The notes: generated by a model from the sequence alone, not told the origin. 58,859 nt of DNA from GWE2-51-13 sp041736705 (GCA_041736705.1 JBGSTC010000014.1:1-58859), one strand, 5' to 3'; positions 1 to 8,644 are shown, counted from the stretch's first letter. Made by a program: numbers and translations.

Positions 1-412
1 CGGACTTCAGTGAAACCAGTTTGGTGGACTGGGAATTCTTCGCCAAACGGATCTTGATCCCGCCGGCGGTATTCTCCAACACATCGCTCTTTTCTTCGTC
101 GACCGTATCAAGTAAGGTATTATCAATGGCTTTCCATTTCCCGTTTTCAGCATAATGGACACTGACAGGATAGACCATCGCCATATAGCGGAAATTATCG
201 GTTAGGAAGTGTTTGACATTGGCTTCCCGTTTCTCTTCCACTTCCTGGATCGGGATATCTTCGGAAGGATCAATGGCGGCTTGGACCTCTTGAATGACAT
301 CAGCAGGCTTAGATTCCGGGATGGAATCCATCGCCCAGACCCGTTGAGTCAAAGACGAAAAAACCAACGCAGTAACGATCGTTGCGATGAAAAGATGACG
401 AATTGATTTCAT
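1..412 (-). CDS. Secreted RHS/DNRLRE-type protein, N-terminal part only
   Basis: Open frame read from ATG at 412 to the window edge, about 137 residues, no stop. It starts with a signal peptide: a short basic stretch (MKSIRH), a hydrophobic core to about residue 22 and a likely cleavage after VWA near residue 27. Residues about 60-100 (KHFLTDNFRYMAMVYP then VHYAENGKWKAIDNTL) resemble the conserved N-terminal segment I know from large secreted RHS/YD-repeat and DNRLRE-domain proteins of Firmicutes; the repeat region would lie outside the window. The start is supported by a G-rich ribosome binding site (AGTGGGGG, 420-427). The family call is inference from the N-terminus alone. Its promoter contains a 9-bp homopolymer. 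Confidence 0.65.
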   Translation of the reverse strand, partial: MKSIRHLFIATIVTALVFSSLTQRVWAMDSIPESKPADVIQEVQAAIDPSEDIPIQEVEEKREANVKHFLTDNFRYMAMVYPVSVHYAENGKWKAIDNTLLDTVDEEKSDVLENTAGGIKIRLAKNSQSTKLVSLKS

Positions 413-439
413 AAAAATGCCCCCACTTTTGTTATGTGA

Positions 440-471
440 ATCGTAGCACAAAGTGGGGGGGGGATTGTCAA
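440..471 (-). promoter_or_regulatory. Promoter with C9 tract in the -35/-10 spacer
   Basis: On the minus strand a perfect -35 TTGACA (466-471) and an extended -10 TGC-TACGAT (440-448) precede the secreted protein at 412. The spacer (446-465) is 20 bp instead of the usual 16-18, and 9 of those bases are a run of C (G9 at 455-463 on the plus strand). Loss of 2-4 C would restore optimal spacing. The leader also contains CCCCCAC/GTGGGGG complementarity that could pair the C tract with the ribosome binding site. Boundaries are read directly; phase-variable control is inference. Confidence 0.65.
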
Positions 472-595
472 TGCCTTTTTGTACGCCTTTTTGTACGCTT
501 TATGTAAATACACTCAAATAGATAGATTGGTGTTAATCTCAAGTGATAAGAAGTTAAATTAGGAGATCGAAATCCTTCCAATCCAGTTAACCATC

Positions 596-901
596 TTAAC
601 TTAACAGAGCATTGGATACCGCGACTTTATAAGGTCTAACCACCGCTCGCATCACATCCCCCATCACGGCGGGATCGTCTTCGATGAAGTCGTTGGCGTC
701 TTCGATGGACTCCGCATAGAACAGAACCAATCCGACCGGAGGGTCGTCCTGGGTACGACCGGCCATGATCACTTTCCCTTGTTTTGCGAAACGCTGTAGG
801 CGGGCGAAATGTTCCATCACGAGGGTTTCATCCGTATCGTTCCAGTCTTTCTTTTCAAGCATCCGTTCGCTCAAGGTCAGAAACGCGATGAACTGGGCCA
901 T
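596..901 (-). CDS. YCII-related small protein
   Basis: 101 residues from ATG 901. A longer in-frame start exists upstream but would run into nagB; the chosen start follows the nagB stop with one base between (TGACATG), so the two are translationally coupled. The sequence AQFIAFLTL, then HFARLQRFAKQGKVIMAGRT, then VLFYAESIEDANDFIEDDP and VVRPYKVA has the order of the YCII/YciI fold (ferredoxin-like, with a catalytic-looking His and Asp in this family). Substrate unknown. No clear terminator is visible downstream. Confidence 0.7.
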   Translation of the reverse strand: MAQFIAFLTLSERMLEKKDWNDTDETLVMEHFARLQRFAKQGKVIMAGRTQDDPPVGLVLFYAESIEDANDFIEDDPAVMGDVMRAVVRPYKVAVSNALLS

Positions 902-902
902 G

Positions 903-1658
903 TCAGCCGATGCTTTGCGATGTGAAATCGGGGTTGAGTTCTTTCCCGGCGACTTCATCGACGCTCAGGATCGCGTTTTTGTGGAGGATCATGAAGGATG
1001 CGGGGAAAAAGGTCGAGATTTCGCGGGTTTGGACCAAGCGGCGGACGACGGAGGATTTATTGGGACCGGTCGCGACGACCAGCAGTTTACGGGCGTTGAG
1101 GAAATCGGCGATCCCCAGGGTGATGATCTGGGAAGGGATTTCCGTTTGGTCGCTGAAGTCTTTCATCAAACTAAGGCGGGTGTTTTCCCCCAAACCGTTC
1201 ACGTGGATGCGCGGGGAAAGGGACTCCGCGGGTTCGTTGTAGGCGAGATGGCCGTTGAGACCGATGCCTGTGACGATGAGGTCCAAGCCTCCGACTTCGT
1301 CGAGGAAACGGGAAAACGCGGCGCATTCCTTTTCGGGATCCGCCGAACCGTCGATCAGATGAATTTGGTCGGGACGGATGTCGCAGGGGATGAAGAAGCG
1401 TTGGTACAGGCTATGGGCGACGCTGTCGGGATGGTCGTGGCCATACCCTAGGTATTCGTCGACCCCCATGAAATGCGCCTTACTGAAATCGACTTCCTTT
1501 TTCTTGTACGCGTCGACCAGTTGTTCAAACATGGCGAGCGGCGTGGGTCCGGAAGGTAAGGCGATAAACGATGCGGGTTTCTGATGCAATTGGCCTTCAA
1601 TGATATGCGCGGCCATGGCGCTGGTGAAAAAAGAATCTTTGGAGACGACGAGTTTCAT
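903..1658 (-). CDS. nagB: Glucosamine-6-phosphate deaminase (NagB family)
   Basis: 251 residues. Converts glucosamine-6-phosphate to fructose-6-phosphate and ammonia in amino-sugar catabolism. Visible family motifs: the substrate-binding ALPSGPTP near residue 33-40, GVDEYLG near 67, VTGIGLNGHLAYNEP near 130-145 (catalytic Asp/His/Glu region) and FFPASFMILHKNA near 218-230. Length fits the short NagB class. A TATAAT-like -10 at 1682-1687 lies just upstream. The YCII gene follows directly. The C-terminal lid is less conserved than in Escherichia coli NagB, so a related 6-phosphogluconolactonase-fold deaminase is possible. Confidence 0.82.
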   Translation of the reverse strand: MKLVVSKDSFFTSAMAAHIIEGQLHQKPASFIALPSGPTPLAMFEQLVDAYKKKEVDFSKAHFMGVDEYLGYGHDHPDSVAHSLYQRFFIPCDIRPDQIHLIDGSADPEKECAAFSRFLDEVGGLDLIVTGIGLNGHLAYNEPAESLSPRIHVNGLGENTRLSLMKDFSDQTEIPSQIITLGIADFLNARKLLVVATGPNKSSVVRRLVQTREISTFFPASFMILHKNAILSVDEVAGKELNPDFTSQSIG

Positions 1659-1743
1659 ACGGACACCTTCCTTGTAACTTTATTATAGTGATATGTCGTC
1701 TAAAATGAAAGATACGTGACTTTCGATTGTGTTAAGTGTATGT

Positions 1744-1770
1744 AAAAAAACGATGACGTTTCCGTCATCG
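1744..1770 (-). terminator. Rho-independent terminator after Gfo/Idh gene
   Basis: Stem CGATGACG (1751-1758) with CGTCATCG (1763-1770), four-base loop, followed on the minus strand by seven T (1744-1750). It overlaps the last codons and stop of the oxidoreductase gene. Confidence 0.85.
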
Positions 1771-2757
1771 TGTGTCTGCATCGAATCGAACCCCCGCATG
1801 CTTCCGTCCGTCTTCCATGATCCGGGCGAGAATCAGCGAATGTTTGGTTAATGAATCATAGAACGCTTGGTCGCGGGTGTGGAAGAGATTCGCGAATACC
1901 CCGGCTTCATAGACCATGCTGTTCTCGACCTGGGATACCCCCAGTTCTTCTTTACCTTGCGGTGTGACCAGGGTGACGTTGCCGATGCGGCTTGGCGCCC
2001 CGTCGATCAGAAGATAACCTTGATCCCCTTCGAAGACGGTGAAGTTGGGTCCGTAGGAATCCTTCGTGAAACTGCAGACGGCTTTGATTTCTGGATACTC
2101 CAAGAGGAAGATCCCCGAAAGGTCGACGCCGTTATCATGCAGGTTGGCGGTATAGGTGAAATTGAGCGGTTCCCCCAAGAGACTGACGACCAGCGAGATC
2201 GGATAAATCCCGATGTCGTAAAGGGCGCCGCCGGAATGGTGCGGATCGAAGACGTTGGTGACCTTGCCTTCTTTGAGGGCGGGATAGCGGCTGGAGAACT
2301 GGCTCATGTCGGCGCGTACGATCTTCAATGCGCCGATGCGCGGGAGTGCTTTTCTGACGGTTTCAAGATTGGGGACATGGCGGAGGGTGATCGCCTCGAC
2401 CACGAACTTGCCGGTGACGATGCTGGTACGGACCAGATCTTCCATTTCACGCAGGGTCGAGACCAGGGGTTTCTCCCCGATTACGTCTTTCCCCGCCAAC
2501 AAAGCTTGTTTGGCCTGGGGGTAGTGCATATCGTTGGGGGAAGCGATGTAGACGACGTCGATCGCTTCATCCTTCAGCATCTCTTCCAAATCCGTATAGA
2601 CTTTCGGGATGTTGTTCGCATCGGCGAAGGTCTGCCCCTTGTCCAAGGTACGGGAATACACGGCAAGGATGTCGTAGGCGTCGCATTCGCGTGCCGCCGA
2701 GAGAAACGCCGCAGTGATCCAGCTGGTGCCGATCACGGCCAATCCGAGTTTTTTCAT
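1765..2757 (-). CDS. Gfo/Idh/MocA family oxidoreductase
   Basis: 330 residues, NAD(P)-dependent dehydrogenase fold. N-terminal Rossmann segment LGLAVIGTSWITAAFLSAA at residues 3-21; family signature GEKPLVSTLREME near residues 94-106 with the conserved EKP lysine; YDIGIYPISLV near 181-191 is the second conserved (DxGxYxxxxx) region. Substrate cannot be told. It starts 11 bases after the stop of the pyrophosphatase gene, so the two form an operon ended by the hairpin at 1744-1770. Members next to sugar genes usually act on sugars or inositols; that is only context. Confidence 0.85.
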   Translation of the reverse strand: MKKLGLAVIGTSWITAAFLSAARECDAYDILAVYSRTLDKGQTFADANNIPKVYTDLEEMLKDEAIDVVYIASPNDMHYPQAKQALLAGKDVIGEKPLVSTLREMEDLVRTSIVTGKFVVEAITLRHVPNLETVRKALPRIGALKIVRADMSQFSSRYPALKEGKVTNVFDPHHSGGALYDIGIYPISLVVSLLGEPLNFTYTANLHDNGVDLSGIFLLEYPEIKAVCSFTKDSYGPNFTVFEGDQGYLLIDGAPSRIGNVTLVTPQGKEELGVSQVENSMVYEAGVFANLFHTRDQAFYDSLTKHSLILARIMEDGRKHAGVRFDADTR

Positions 2758-2768
2758 TTCTTCCCCTC

Positions 2769-4424
2769 CTACAGTTTGTTTTCCTGAATGACGGCGGAAA
2801 CCCGCGGTATGACTTGTTTCTTACGGGAAACGATGTCTTCGAAGATATGCAGGTTGATGTTGTCGATGCCCGGATAGGCTTCCTGGGCGATCCATCCGTC
2901 TTTACCGGCATACAGCATGGCGGATCCGTTTTGTTGGAGCGAGGTAAACAGCATCAGCAGTAAATCGATCTTCTTGCGCGACGCATAGTCTTCCATCGCC
3001 TTGACCAGTTCTTCCTTGAGCGGTTCCAACTGGGAAATGTCATAGAGGCTCATCTGCCCGACCAGGAGTTTCGTGTTGCTGAAGTTGAACTCCTTGATGT
3101 CGTGTTCGATGATCTGATCCATCGTCTTGTCGCCCAACGCCGCGCCGTTGGTGAAGATTTCCTTCGCCAGGTCCGCGATGCTGAGGTTGGCGATCTGGGC
3201 CAGATGCTGGGCGGTATAGAAATCGGTCGGCGTGGTGGTCGGCGACTTGAAATTCAGCGTATCCGAGACGATCGCCGAACACAAGAGCCCCGCGATGTCT
3301 TTCTCCGGGATCAAGCGCGCCTCCTCATAGAGGCTGGCGATGATCGTACAGGTGCTGCCCACCAACTGGTTTCTAAAGGTGATCGGCTTGTTGGTCTGGA
3401 TATCCCCGATCCGGTGATGATCGATGATTTCGATCAAGTCGGATTCCAGAATCCCTTCGACCGACTGCGACACTTCGTTGTGGTCGACCAGGATGATCCG
3501 TTTGCGTTTCGCATTGAGTAAGTGGAAACGGGAGACAAGACCCAAGACACGGTCTTTGTCATCGACGACGGGATAGGTGCGAAAGCGCGTCTTGATGATT
3601 TTATTGGAGACATCGTCCACGTATTCCGCCTTATTGAACGTGATTAAATTGTGGCTCATGATCAGTTTGACCGGGGTCGAGTAATAGACGTAACGGGAGG
3701 TGTTCAAGGTTCCGTGTCCGGACTTGATGATGACGCATCCCTTTTCCCGGGCGTGTTCGATGACGGCCGCATGAATCTCGTCGCACCATACCACGACAAG
3801 ACAGGCTGCGTTCTTATCGATCGCCTGGATCATCGCTTCGGTATCGTTGCCGACGATGACGGTGCGGTCGCTGAGTTCATAGCGTTCCAGTTTATGTTCC
3901 GCGACGGCGACGATCGAGACTTTCCCGTTGAGCCGCGTCGTTTCGGGACGATACACCAATTCCCCTTTGATGGTCTTCGCGATGTATTCGACCGGCGTCT
4001 GCTTCAATAATTCGATCGACTTCGCGGTATCGCCCATGGCGACCGCCGACAGGTTCGAATTGGTCAGCATCCCCAGTAAACGCGAATCTTCATCCGTGAC
4101 GACCAAGGCTTGGCGACCGGTCGAATTCATGAGTTGCCAGGCTTCATAGATCGTGGTTTCAGGCAAGATGGCGATCGGGCTATCGATTTCGATCTCTTGT
4201 AAAGTCATCCGGGCATCATCCAGGATCATCGGTTCTTCGACTTTGAATTTGTTTAAAATATACTTGGTTTCGCGATTCAATTCCCCCAGGCGGCATGCGA
4301 CGGCATCGACGCCCTGGATCTGTTTCAAGCGTGCATAGGCGATCGCCGAACACACTGAATCGGAGTCCGGATGCTTGTGTCCGGTCACGTAAATTCGGTT
4401 GATTTCCTTCGGAATTAGGGTCAT
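2769..4424 (-). CDS. Manganese-dependent inorganic pyrophosphatase with CBS and DRTGG domains
   Basis: 551 residues. Hydrolyses PPi to phosphate. The DHH catalytic core shows GHKHPDSDS at residues 15-23 (metal ligands His/Asp), VDHNE near 320 and EIIDHHRIGD near 345 (DHH motif). Between the first motif and the rest lie an inserted CBS pair and a DRTGG domain (about 65-300), as in Clostridium perfringens CBS-PPase; these domains bind adenine nucleotides and regulate activity. The C-terminal DHHA2 part ends in VIPRVSAVIQENKL. ATG 4424 was chosen because AGGAG sits 9 bases upstream; an in-frame ATG 24 bases earlier lacks such a site. Confidence 0.93.
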   Translation of the reverse strand: MTLIPKEINRIYVTGHKHPDSDSVCSAIAYARLKQIQGVDAVACRLGELNRETKYILNKFKVEEPMILDDARMTLQEIEIDSPIAILPETTIYEAWQLMNSTGRQALVVTDEDSRLLGMLTNSNLSAVAMGDTAKSIELLKQTPVEYIAKTIKGELVYRPETTRLNGKVSIVAVAEHKLERYELSDRTVIVGNDTEAMIQAIDKNAACLVVVWCDEIHAAVIEHAREKGCVIIKSGHGTLNTSRYVYYSTPVKLIMSHNLITFNKAEYVDDVSNKIIKTRFRTYPVVDDKDRVLGLVSRFHLLNAKRKRIILVDHNEVSQSVEGILESDLIEIIDHHRIGDIQTNKPITFRNQLVGSTCTIIASLYEEARLIPEKDIAGLLCSAIVSDTLNFKSPTTTPTDFYTAQHLAQIANLSIADLAKEIFTNGAALGDKTMDQIIEHDIKEFNFSNTKLLVGQMSLYDISQLEPLKEELVKAMEDYASRKKIDLLLMLFTSLQQNGSAMLYAGKDGWIAQEAYPGIDNINLHIFEDIVSRKKQVIPRVSAVIQENKL

Positions 4425-4602
4425 ATGGGTTTCTCCTCTTGTCCGCACTCTTATTGTACTCTACTTTCCTCTTTTTTTGCATCCGCACTTGACCGAAATT
4501 TCGTACAACCTTTCACAGACTTACGGATTTTTCACAATATGTGTCGCAATTTTAACGAAAAGTTATTATAATAAGTTTGTCAAAGTACTAATGGGGGAAA
4601 CC

Positions 4603-5157
4603 ATGGAACTTCAAGTCGATGATGTCATGCTTGTGCCGATGTATACCGTCAAAGTGCCGACGTTATTGGAATTCAACCGGGCGAACCGTTTTCATATCGA
4701 ACGGAATTTCCCGACCAAACAAAAGGACTTCTACACGCTGGAAGCGCATCAGCGCCATGTGTTGGAGAGTCTGTTGAATTTCGAACGAGGGGATGCGTAT
4801 AATTTCGCCGTGGTCGGCAAAGGACGCAAGATGATCGCCCGGGCTTCGTTGTATCGGGTGTTGCGTGACAACTACCTCAACGCGCACATTTCGATCTTGG
4901 TCGATTATCGCCATCAACACGTAGGCTATGGGGACAAGATCCTCAAACGCTTATTGAAACATGCGTTCGAGGATTTGAAGTTGCATAAGGTGAGCGCGGA
5001 AGTCATGCCGACCAACTTCGCCACGGTGGCGTTGTTAAAAAAGAACGGCTTCGTCATGGAAGGCGTTCTGCGTAAAAGCATCAATGTTTTCGGGCAATGG
5101 GAAGACCATGCCATCTACGGATTACTGAACCCGAATGAACCGACCGTCTTGGATTGA
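4603..5157 (+). CDS. GNAT N-acetyltransferase, RimJ/RimL-like
   Basis: 184 residues. Transfers acetyl from acetyl-CoA to an amine, often a protein N-terminus or metabolite. The acetyl-CoA loop is HVGYGDKILKRLLKHAF near residues 106-122, followed by KVSAEVMPTNFATVALLKKNGFVMEGVLRKSINVFGQWED, the usual NxxSxxLxxKxGF region of RimJ/L-type enzymes. ATG 4603 follows GGGGGA by five bases; a TATAAT -10 lies at 4567-4572. Divergent from the pyrophosphatase gene. Confidence 0.85.
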   Translation: MELQVDDVMLVPMYTVKVPTLLEFNRANRFHIERNFPTKQKDFYTLEAHQRHVLESLLNFERGDAYNFAVVGKGRKMIARASLYRVLRDNYLNAHISILVDYRHQHVGYGDKILKRLLKHAFEDLKLHKVSAEVMPTNFATVALLKKNGFVMEGVLRKSINVFGQWEDHAIYGLLNPNEPTVLD

Positions 5158-5171
5158 CGGTCTTTATTTTA
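5142..5171 (+). terminator. Terminator after the GNAT gene
   Basis: GACCGTC (5142-5148) pairs with GACGGTC (5156-5162) around a 7-base loop, followed by TTTATTTTA. The left arm is inside the coding sequence and the right arm overlaps the TGA stop. Confidence 0.75.
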
Positions 5172-5826
5172 TTTCGAAAGTCGTGATCCCTTGGTCGCAA
5201 CGCAAGAGGGTCGTATCCGTCGATCGGATCCAGTCTGCGAACATCTGAACTTTCTCAGGGTTACCGCTGAAATGAAGCGGGAGGAAAAACTTGGGTTTCG
5301 TTTTCAAGGTGAAGACGCGAGCGCCTTCGTCGAAGTCGCTCCCCAGGCGCGGATCCACCGGAAACATCGCCAAATCCAAGAATTCGTTTGGAATTAGAGT
5401 GAGTTCACGATCAAAAAGGATTTTCGCTTCTTCGATTTCATCAAGCGTCGATTCATCCTTCCAATGCCATAAGTTCAGATCTCCCGCATGGAAGATCTTT
5501 TTTTGATTGGCTTCGACCAAAAAACTTACCCCTTCGTCGGTCGATCCGAACACCGAAACCAAAACATCGTCGATTTGGATCGTATCGCCCGGAACCACCG
5601 GATGATGCGACGGATCGATGGGAAGATTCACGCCTTGGTCCGCGATGACGATGCCGTCGAAATCCAACACTTCTTTTGTATAATGATCGCTATGACGATG
5701 CGAAATGAAAATGTAAAGGGGTTTCTCCAGGGGGATCGTCAACTTCCCCTTCCAATAGTCGAAAAGCAAGGTTTTGTCTTCGAATTCGATCAATACCCCG
5801 CTGTGTTGGATGAATCGTACGATCAT
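5164..5826 (-). CDS. Metallo-beta-lactamase-fold hydrolase
   Basis: 220 residues from ATG 5826. Metal motif ISHRHSDHY near residues 43-51 (HxHxDH), FHAGDLNLWHW near 112-122 and PLHFSG near 185-190 supply the expected His/Asp ligands. FIQHSGVLIEFEDKTLLFDYW at the N-terminus is typical of the UlaG/YycJ-like branch. Start overlaps the flavodoxin stop as ATGA, so it is translationally coupled. Substrate unknown; it may be an MBL hydrolase acting on a phosphodiester or lactone. Confidence 0.8.
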   Translation of the reverse strand: MIVRFIQHSGVLIEFEDKTLLFDYWKGKLTIPLEKPLYIFISHRHSDHYTKEVLDFDGIVIADQGVNLPIDPSHHPVVPGDTIQIDDVLVSVFGSTDEGVSFLVEANQKKIFHAGDLNLWHWKDESTLDEIEEAKILFDRELTLIPNEFLDLAMFPVDPRLGSDFDEGARVFTLKTKPKFFLPLHFSGNPEKVQMFADWIRSTDTTLLRCDQGITTFEIK

Positions 5827-6260
5827 ACGTTGAATTCCGAGAAACGACGTCCGAAATCCATCAGATCGTCGATCATCTCCCCTTCCGGGGTTCCTAGACA
5901 AATGAACCCTTCATCAAAGAGGATCGCCCCGTCCAAGATGCATCGTCTTTCCCATTTCTTCATCCAATGTCCCACGCCAAGACCGTAGGACCCGAATAAA
6001 GCGACGGGTTTCTCTTGAAGATGTTTCTTGCATGCTTCATAGAAAGGTTCGAAATGACTCTGTTCCAACTCTTCCATCCCGGAAGCCGGACAGCCCAAAA
6101 GAATCTTATCATAGTCGCCGACCCGGTCGGGATGGATCATCCCCACCTGGACGCACTCCACATCCGCGTTTTTGTTTTTCGCGATGCCGTCTTTGATCGC
6201 CCGTGCCATCGCCTTGGTGTTCCCGCCGCCGCTATAGTAGACCATGAGGATTTTCTGCAT
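5823..6260 (-). CDS. Flavodoxin family protein
   Basis: 145 residues. N-terminal FMN phosphate loop VYYSGGGNTKAMA at residues 7-19, then ILLGCPASGMEE (near 62-73) and VALFGSYGLGVG (near 95-106), the second and third FMN-contacting loops. ATG 6260 is preceded by AGAGGTGG; longer in-frame starts are antisense to the neighbouring gene and lack a site. Likely a small electron carrier; coupled to the MBL-fold hydrolase downstream, an arrangement that recalls flavodiiron proteins with their two domains on separate chains, although the hydrolase does not look like a diiron ROO domain. Confidence 0.85.
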   Translation of the reverse strand: MQKILMVYYSGGGNTKAMARAIKDGIAKNKNADVECVQVGMIHPDRVGDYDKILLGCPASGMEELEQSHFEPFYEACKKHLQEKPVALFGSYGLGVGHWMKKWERRCILDGAILFDEGFICLGTPEGEMIDDLMDFGRRFSEFNV

Positions 6261-6374
6261 ACAACCACCTCTTTTCTTTATTTTATCGTAATGCGCCCTG
6301 ATTTGACAGTAAAACGAAATCGGTACGCATGGACAGATGCGATCGGATACCGTATGATGAAACAGGTGATCAAC

Positions 6375-6725
6375 ATGACGAAACTTGAAGAACTGACAAG
6401 CGAGATCCGGACGTTCTGCGAAGAACGCGACTGGACGCAATTCCATACCCCCAAGGATCTGGCCATCGGCTTGGTCGGGGAAGCCGCCGAACTTTTGGAA
6501 CTGTTTCGATACAAGAATCTACAGGAATCGCTGAGTGCGCTGGAAGAGAAACGCGAAGCGGTCGGCGACGAACTCGCCGACGTGTTTTTCCATCTCATCC
6601 GCTTCAGCGATTTGTACGGGTTTGATTTGAGCGAGGAACTGCGACGCAAAATGGTGAAGAACGCTGTGAAGTACCCGGCCGAGAAAGTACGGGGCAAGAA
6701 CCTCAAATACGACGAATACAAATAA
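6375..6725 (+). CDS. MazG-like nucleotide pyrophosphohydrolase
   Basis: 116 residues. All-alpha NTP-PPase fold: VGEAAELLELFRYK (residues about 33-46, the ExxE motif) and VGDELADVFFHLIRFSD (about 63-79, the ExxD motif) supply the Mg ligands. Length fits the RS21-C6/MazG-like house-cleaning group that hydrolyses non-canonical dNTPs such as dCTP analogues. Start 6375 follows AGGTGAT by four bases; two further in-frame ATG codons lie up to 21 bases upstream. Divergent from the flavodoxin gene. Confidence 0.85.
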   Translation: MTKLEELTSEIRTFCEERDWTQFHTPKDLAIGLVGEAAELLELFRYKNLQESLSALEEKREAVGDELADVFFHLIRFSDLYGFDLSEELRRKMVKNAVKYPAEKVRGKNLKYDEYK

Positions 6726-6754
6726 GGAGCCGCGCGAGCAGCTCCTGTTTTTAT
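6725..6754 (+). terminator. Terminator after MazG-like gene
   Basis: AGGAGC (6725-6730) pairs with GCTCCT (6741-6746), followed by GTTTTTATT. It lies between convergent genes. Confidence 0.8.
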
Positions 6755-7596
6755 TCGATTTCCAACTTATGTTCAAGCAGCCAATGGGTACCGAACCCCA
6801 ATCCGACGATGTAGACCAGTTTACCGACCAAAGTGATCGCATAGTTCATCCCGTCGAACGTGAAGTTGAATGCACGCAGAACGTTTGCGACATCCGCGAT
6901 ACCGCTGCTTTCATTCAGTTTCAGGATCAATTCCGTGAACAAGATCGACTCACCATGCAGGTTACTCAAGATCGATCCCAGGATCATGCTTGCCAGGAGA
7001 TACAACGCGACCCCCGCGGCGACGCGGTTCTTGCGGATCAGACTGGTGTTGACCAGGGTGATGATGAACAACAACAATGTCATCGAGTAGACGGTATCCA
7101 TGAAGCTCAGCGGGAATCCCAGCAAAGAAGCATTGAAGAAGACATTGAAGATGCCGGTATCGCTGATCTGACCCAGAATGGCGGCGATGTCGACGCTGAC
7201 GTCGTACCACTGCGTCCCGGTCAGGATGAAGTAGAAGATAGTGGTGAAGAGCGTGAAGGAAAGGAAGAAGACCGCGACGGTCGCGAAGGACCAGAACACG
7301 CCGGTGGCGATCTTGGAAGCGATGGTATCGCGTGTCTTGACCGGCAAGGTCAAGGTGAGATACCCTTCGTCGCTGAACAATCGACGACTGTAAAGCTTGA
7401 TGATGGTCATGAAGGTGACCACCAAGGTGGCGATGGTGAATCCGAAGAGTCCGAAGAACAAGATCGCGATCAGCCATTCGTTTTTCGTACTGATGACGAG
7501 TGGTCCGACGATCGCCATCGAAATCAGGGCGACATATAATCCGGTGAACTCGCGATAGGTGGCGAGTAGATCATGTTTGATCAATTTGATTAGCAT
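6751..7596 (-). CDS. ABC-2 type transporter permease
   Basis: 281 residues with about six hydrophobic segments, for example residues 20-36, 41-65, 105-130, 155-180, 195-215 and 248-265. It overlaps the ATPase gene by 7 bases and is the last gene of a GntR-ATPase-permease operon like ytrABC of Bacillus. The substrate is unknown; such exporters often answer to cell-wall antibiotics. Confidence 0.8.
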   Translation of the reverse strand: MLIKLIKHDLLATYREFTGLYVALISMAIVGPLVISTKNEWLIAILFFGLFGFTIATLVVTFMTIIKLYSRRLFSDEGYLTLTLPVKTRDTIASKIATGVFWSFATVAVFFLSFTLFTTIFYFILTGTQWYDVSVDIAAILGQISDTGIFNVFFNASLLGFPLSFMDTVYSMTLLLFIITLVNTSLIRKNRVAAGVALYLLASMILGSILSNLHGESILFTELILKLNESSGIADVANVLRAFNFTFDGMNYAITLVGKLVYIVGLGFGTHWLLEHKLEIE

Positions 7597-8279
7597 CTGA
7601 AGACCTCCTTGAAGTAAGCTTCGATGGACATGCCTTGTTTCGTCCGGACACTGTCCACGTCGTCATGCAAGACGACTTTCCCTTCTTTGAGAAAGATGAC
7701 CGAATCGAAGATCTGCTCGATGTCGGCGATCAAATGGGTCGAAATCAACACCAAGGAATCGCTGGCATAGTTCTGCAGGATCGTATTCAGGATCAACTCG
7801 CGCGCCGCGGGGTCGACGCCTCCGATGGGTTCGTCAAGGATGTAGATCTTCGCGTTGCGGCTCATGACAAGCGCCAACTGGAATTTCTCCTTCATCCCCT
7901 TCGACATCGTCTTCAACTTCTGTTTCGGGTTCAAGTTCAGTTTCTCAAGCAGACTGCGCATCTTCTGTTCATCGAAGTCCGCGTACATGTCCTTGAACAT
8001 CTTGATCGCCCCTTCCGCATCCGTCCAATTGGGCAGATAGGTCCGGTCGGGCAGATAGGAAACCAATCCTTTGGTGTGTTCATCGACCTTGTGGCCGTCG
8101 ATCAGCACCTCTCCCGTATAATCTCGTAGTAATCCATTCAGAATCTTGATTAGCGTCGTCTTCCCGGAACCGTTGGGTCCCAAGAGCCCGACGATCTTAC
8201 CGGCGGACAAGGACAGGCTGACGTCGTCCAAGGCGGTGTTGACGGCGTATTTCTTACTGACGTTGGTGATTTCAATCAT
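7590..8279 (-). CDS. ABC transporter ATP-binding protein
   Basis: 229 residues. Walker A GPNGSGKTT at 34-42, Q-loop around YLPD, signature SKGMKEK near 127-133 (a variant of LSGGQ common in YtrB-like ATPases), Walker B IYILDEP near 145-151 and switch His in STHLIAD near 181-187. It energises the permease encoded downstream. Start overlaps the GntR stop by four bases (ATGA). Confidence 0.93.
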   Translation of the reverse strand: MIEITNVSKKYAVNTALDDVSLSLSAGKIVGLLGPNGSGKTTLIKILNGLLRDYTGEVLIDGHKVDEHTKGLVSYLPDRTYLPNWTDAEGAIKMFKDMYADFDEQKMRSLLEKLNLNPKQKLKTMSKGMKEKFQLALVMSRNAKIYILDEPIGGVDPAARELILNTILQNYASDSLVLISTHLIADIEQIFDSVIFLKEGKVVLHDDVDSVRTKQGMSIEAYFKEVFRC

Positions 8280-8644
8280 GTGTTTTCCCCTTTCAACTGG
8301 ATTCTCACAGCTCTGATCGCCTCTTCGGCGCTCACATTCAATTCATTGACTTCATCCACATAGCGGGATGTCGCCTCGAGAAACAGACTTCGATGCAATG
8401 CTTCGATCATCGACGGGTCGTCGGTCACGTATCGTCCGACCGTACGGTCGCTTTTGAGTAAGCCTTCTCGTTCGAGTTCGCTCAATGCCCTCTGGACGGT
8501 ATTCGGATTGACTTGATAGTTCATCGCCAATTCGCGTACGCTTCCCAGTTGCCCTCCCGGACGAAGCTGAGCCGTGGCGATCTGACGCTTGATCAGTGCC
8601 ATGATCTGAAGATAAATCGGTTGGGTGGATTGGAATTGATCCAT
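8276..8644 (-). CDS. GntR family regulator, YtrA type
   Basis: 122 residues. Winged HTH at residues 8-75 (IYLQIMALIKRQIA, then GSVRELAMNYQVNPNTVQRALSELE split across the recognition helix, then GRYVTDD) followed by a short C-terminal dimerisation helix pair of about 45 residues and no ligand-binding domain, as in YtrA. First gene of its operon. It probably represses its own promoter through the inverted repeat at 8666-8685. Confidence 0.9.
   Translation of the reverse strand: MDQFQSTQPIYLQIMALIKRQIATAQLRPGGQLGSVRELAMNYQVNPNTVQRALSELEREGLLKSDRTVGRYVTDDPSMIEALHRSLFLEATSRYVDEVNELNVSAEEAIRAVRIQLKGENT

Noticed and set aside
5164..6260. Flavodiiron protein split in two chains (MBL domain plus flavodoxin)
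   Set aside because: The MBL-fold protein lacks the ROO-type diiron ligand pattern; a coupled pair of unknown function is the safer call.
6769..7539. Long plus-strand open frame of 256 codons opposite the ABC permease
   Set aside because: Asp/Gln/Arg-rich translation without domain; mirror image of a membrane protein gene with strong homology and ribosome binding site.
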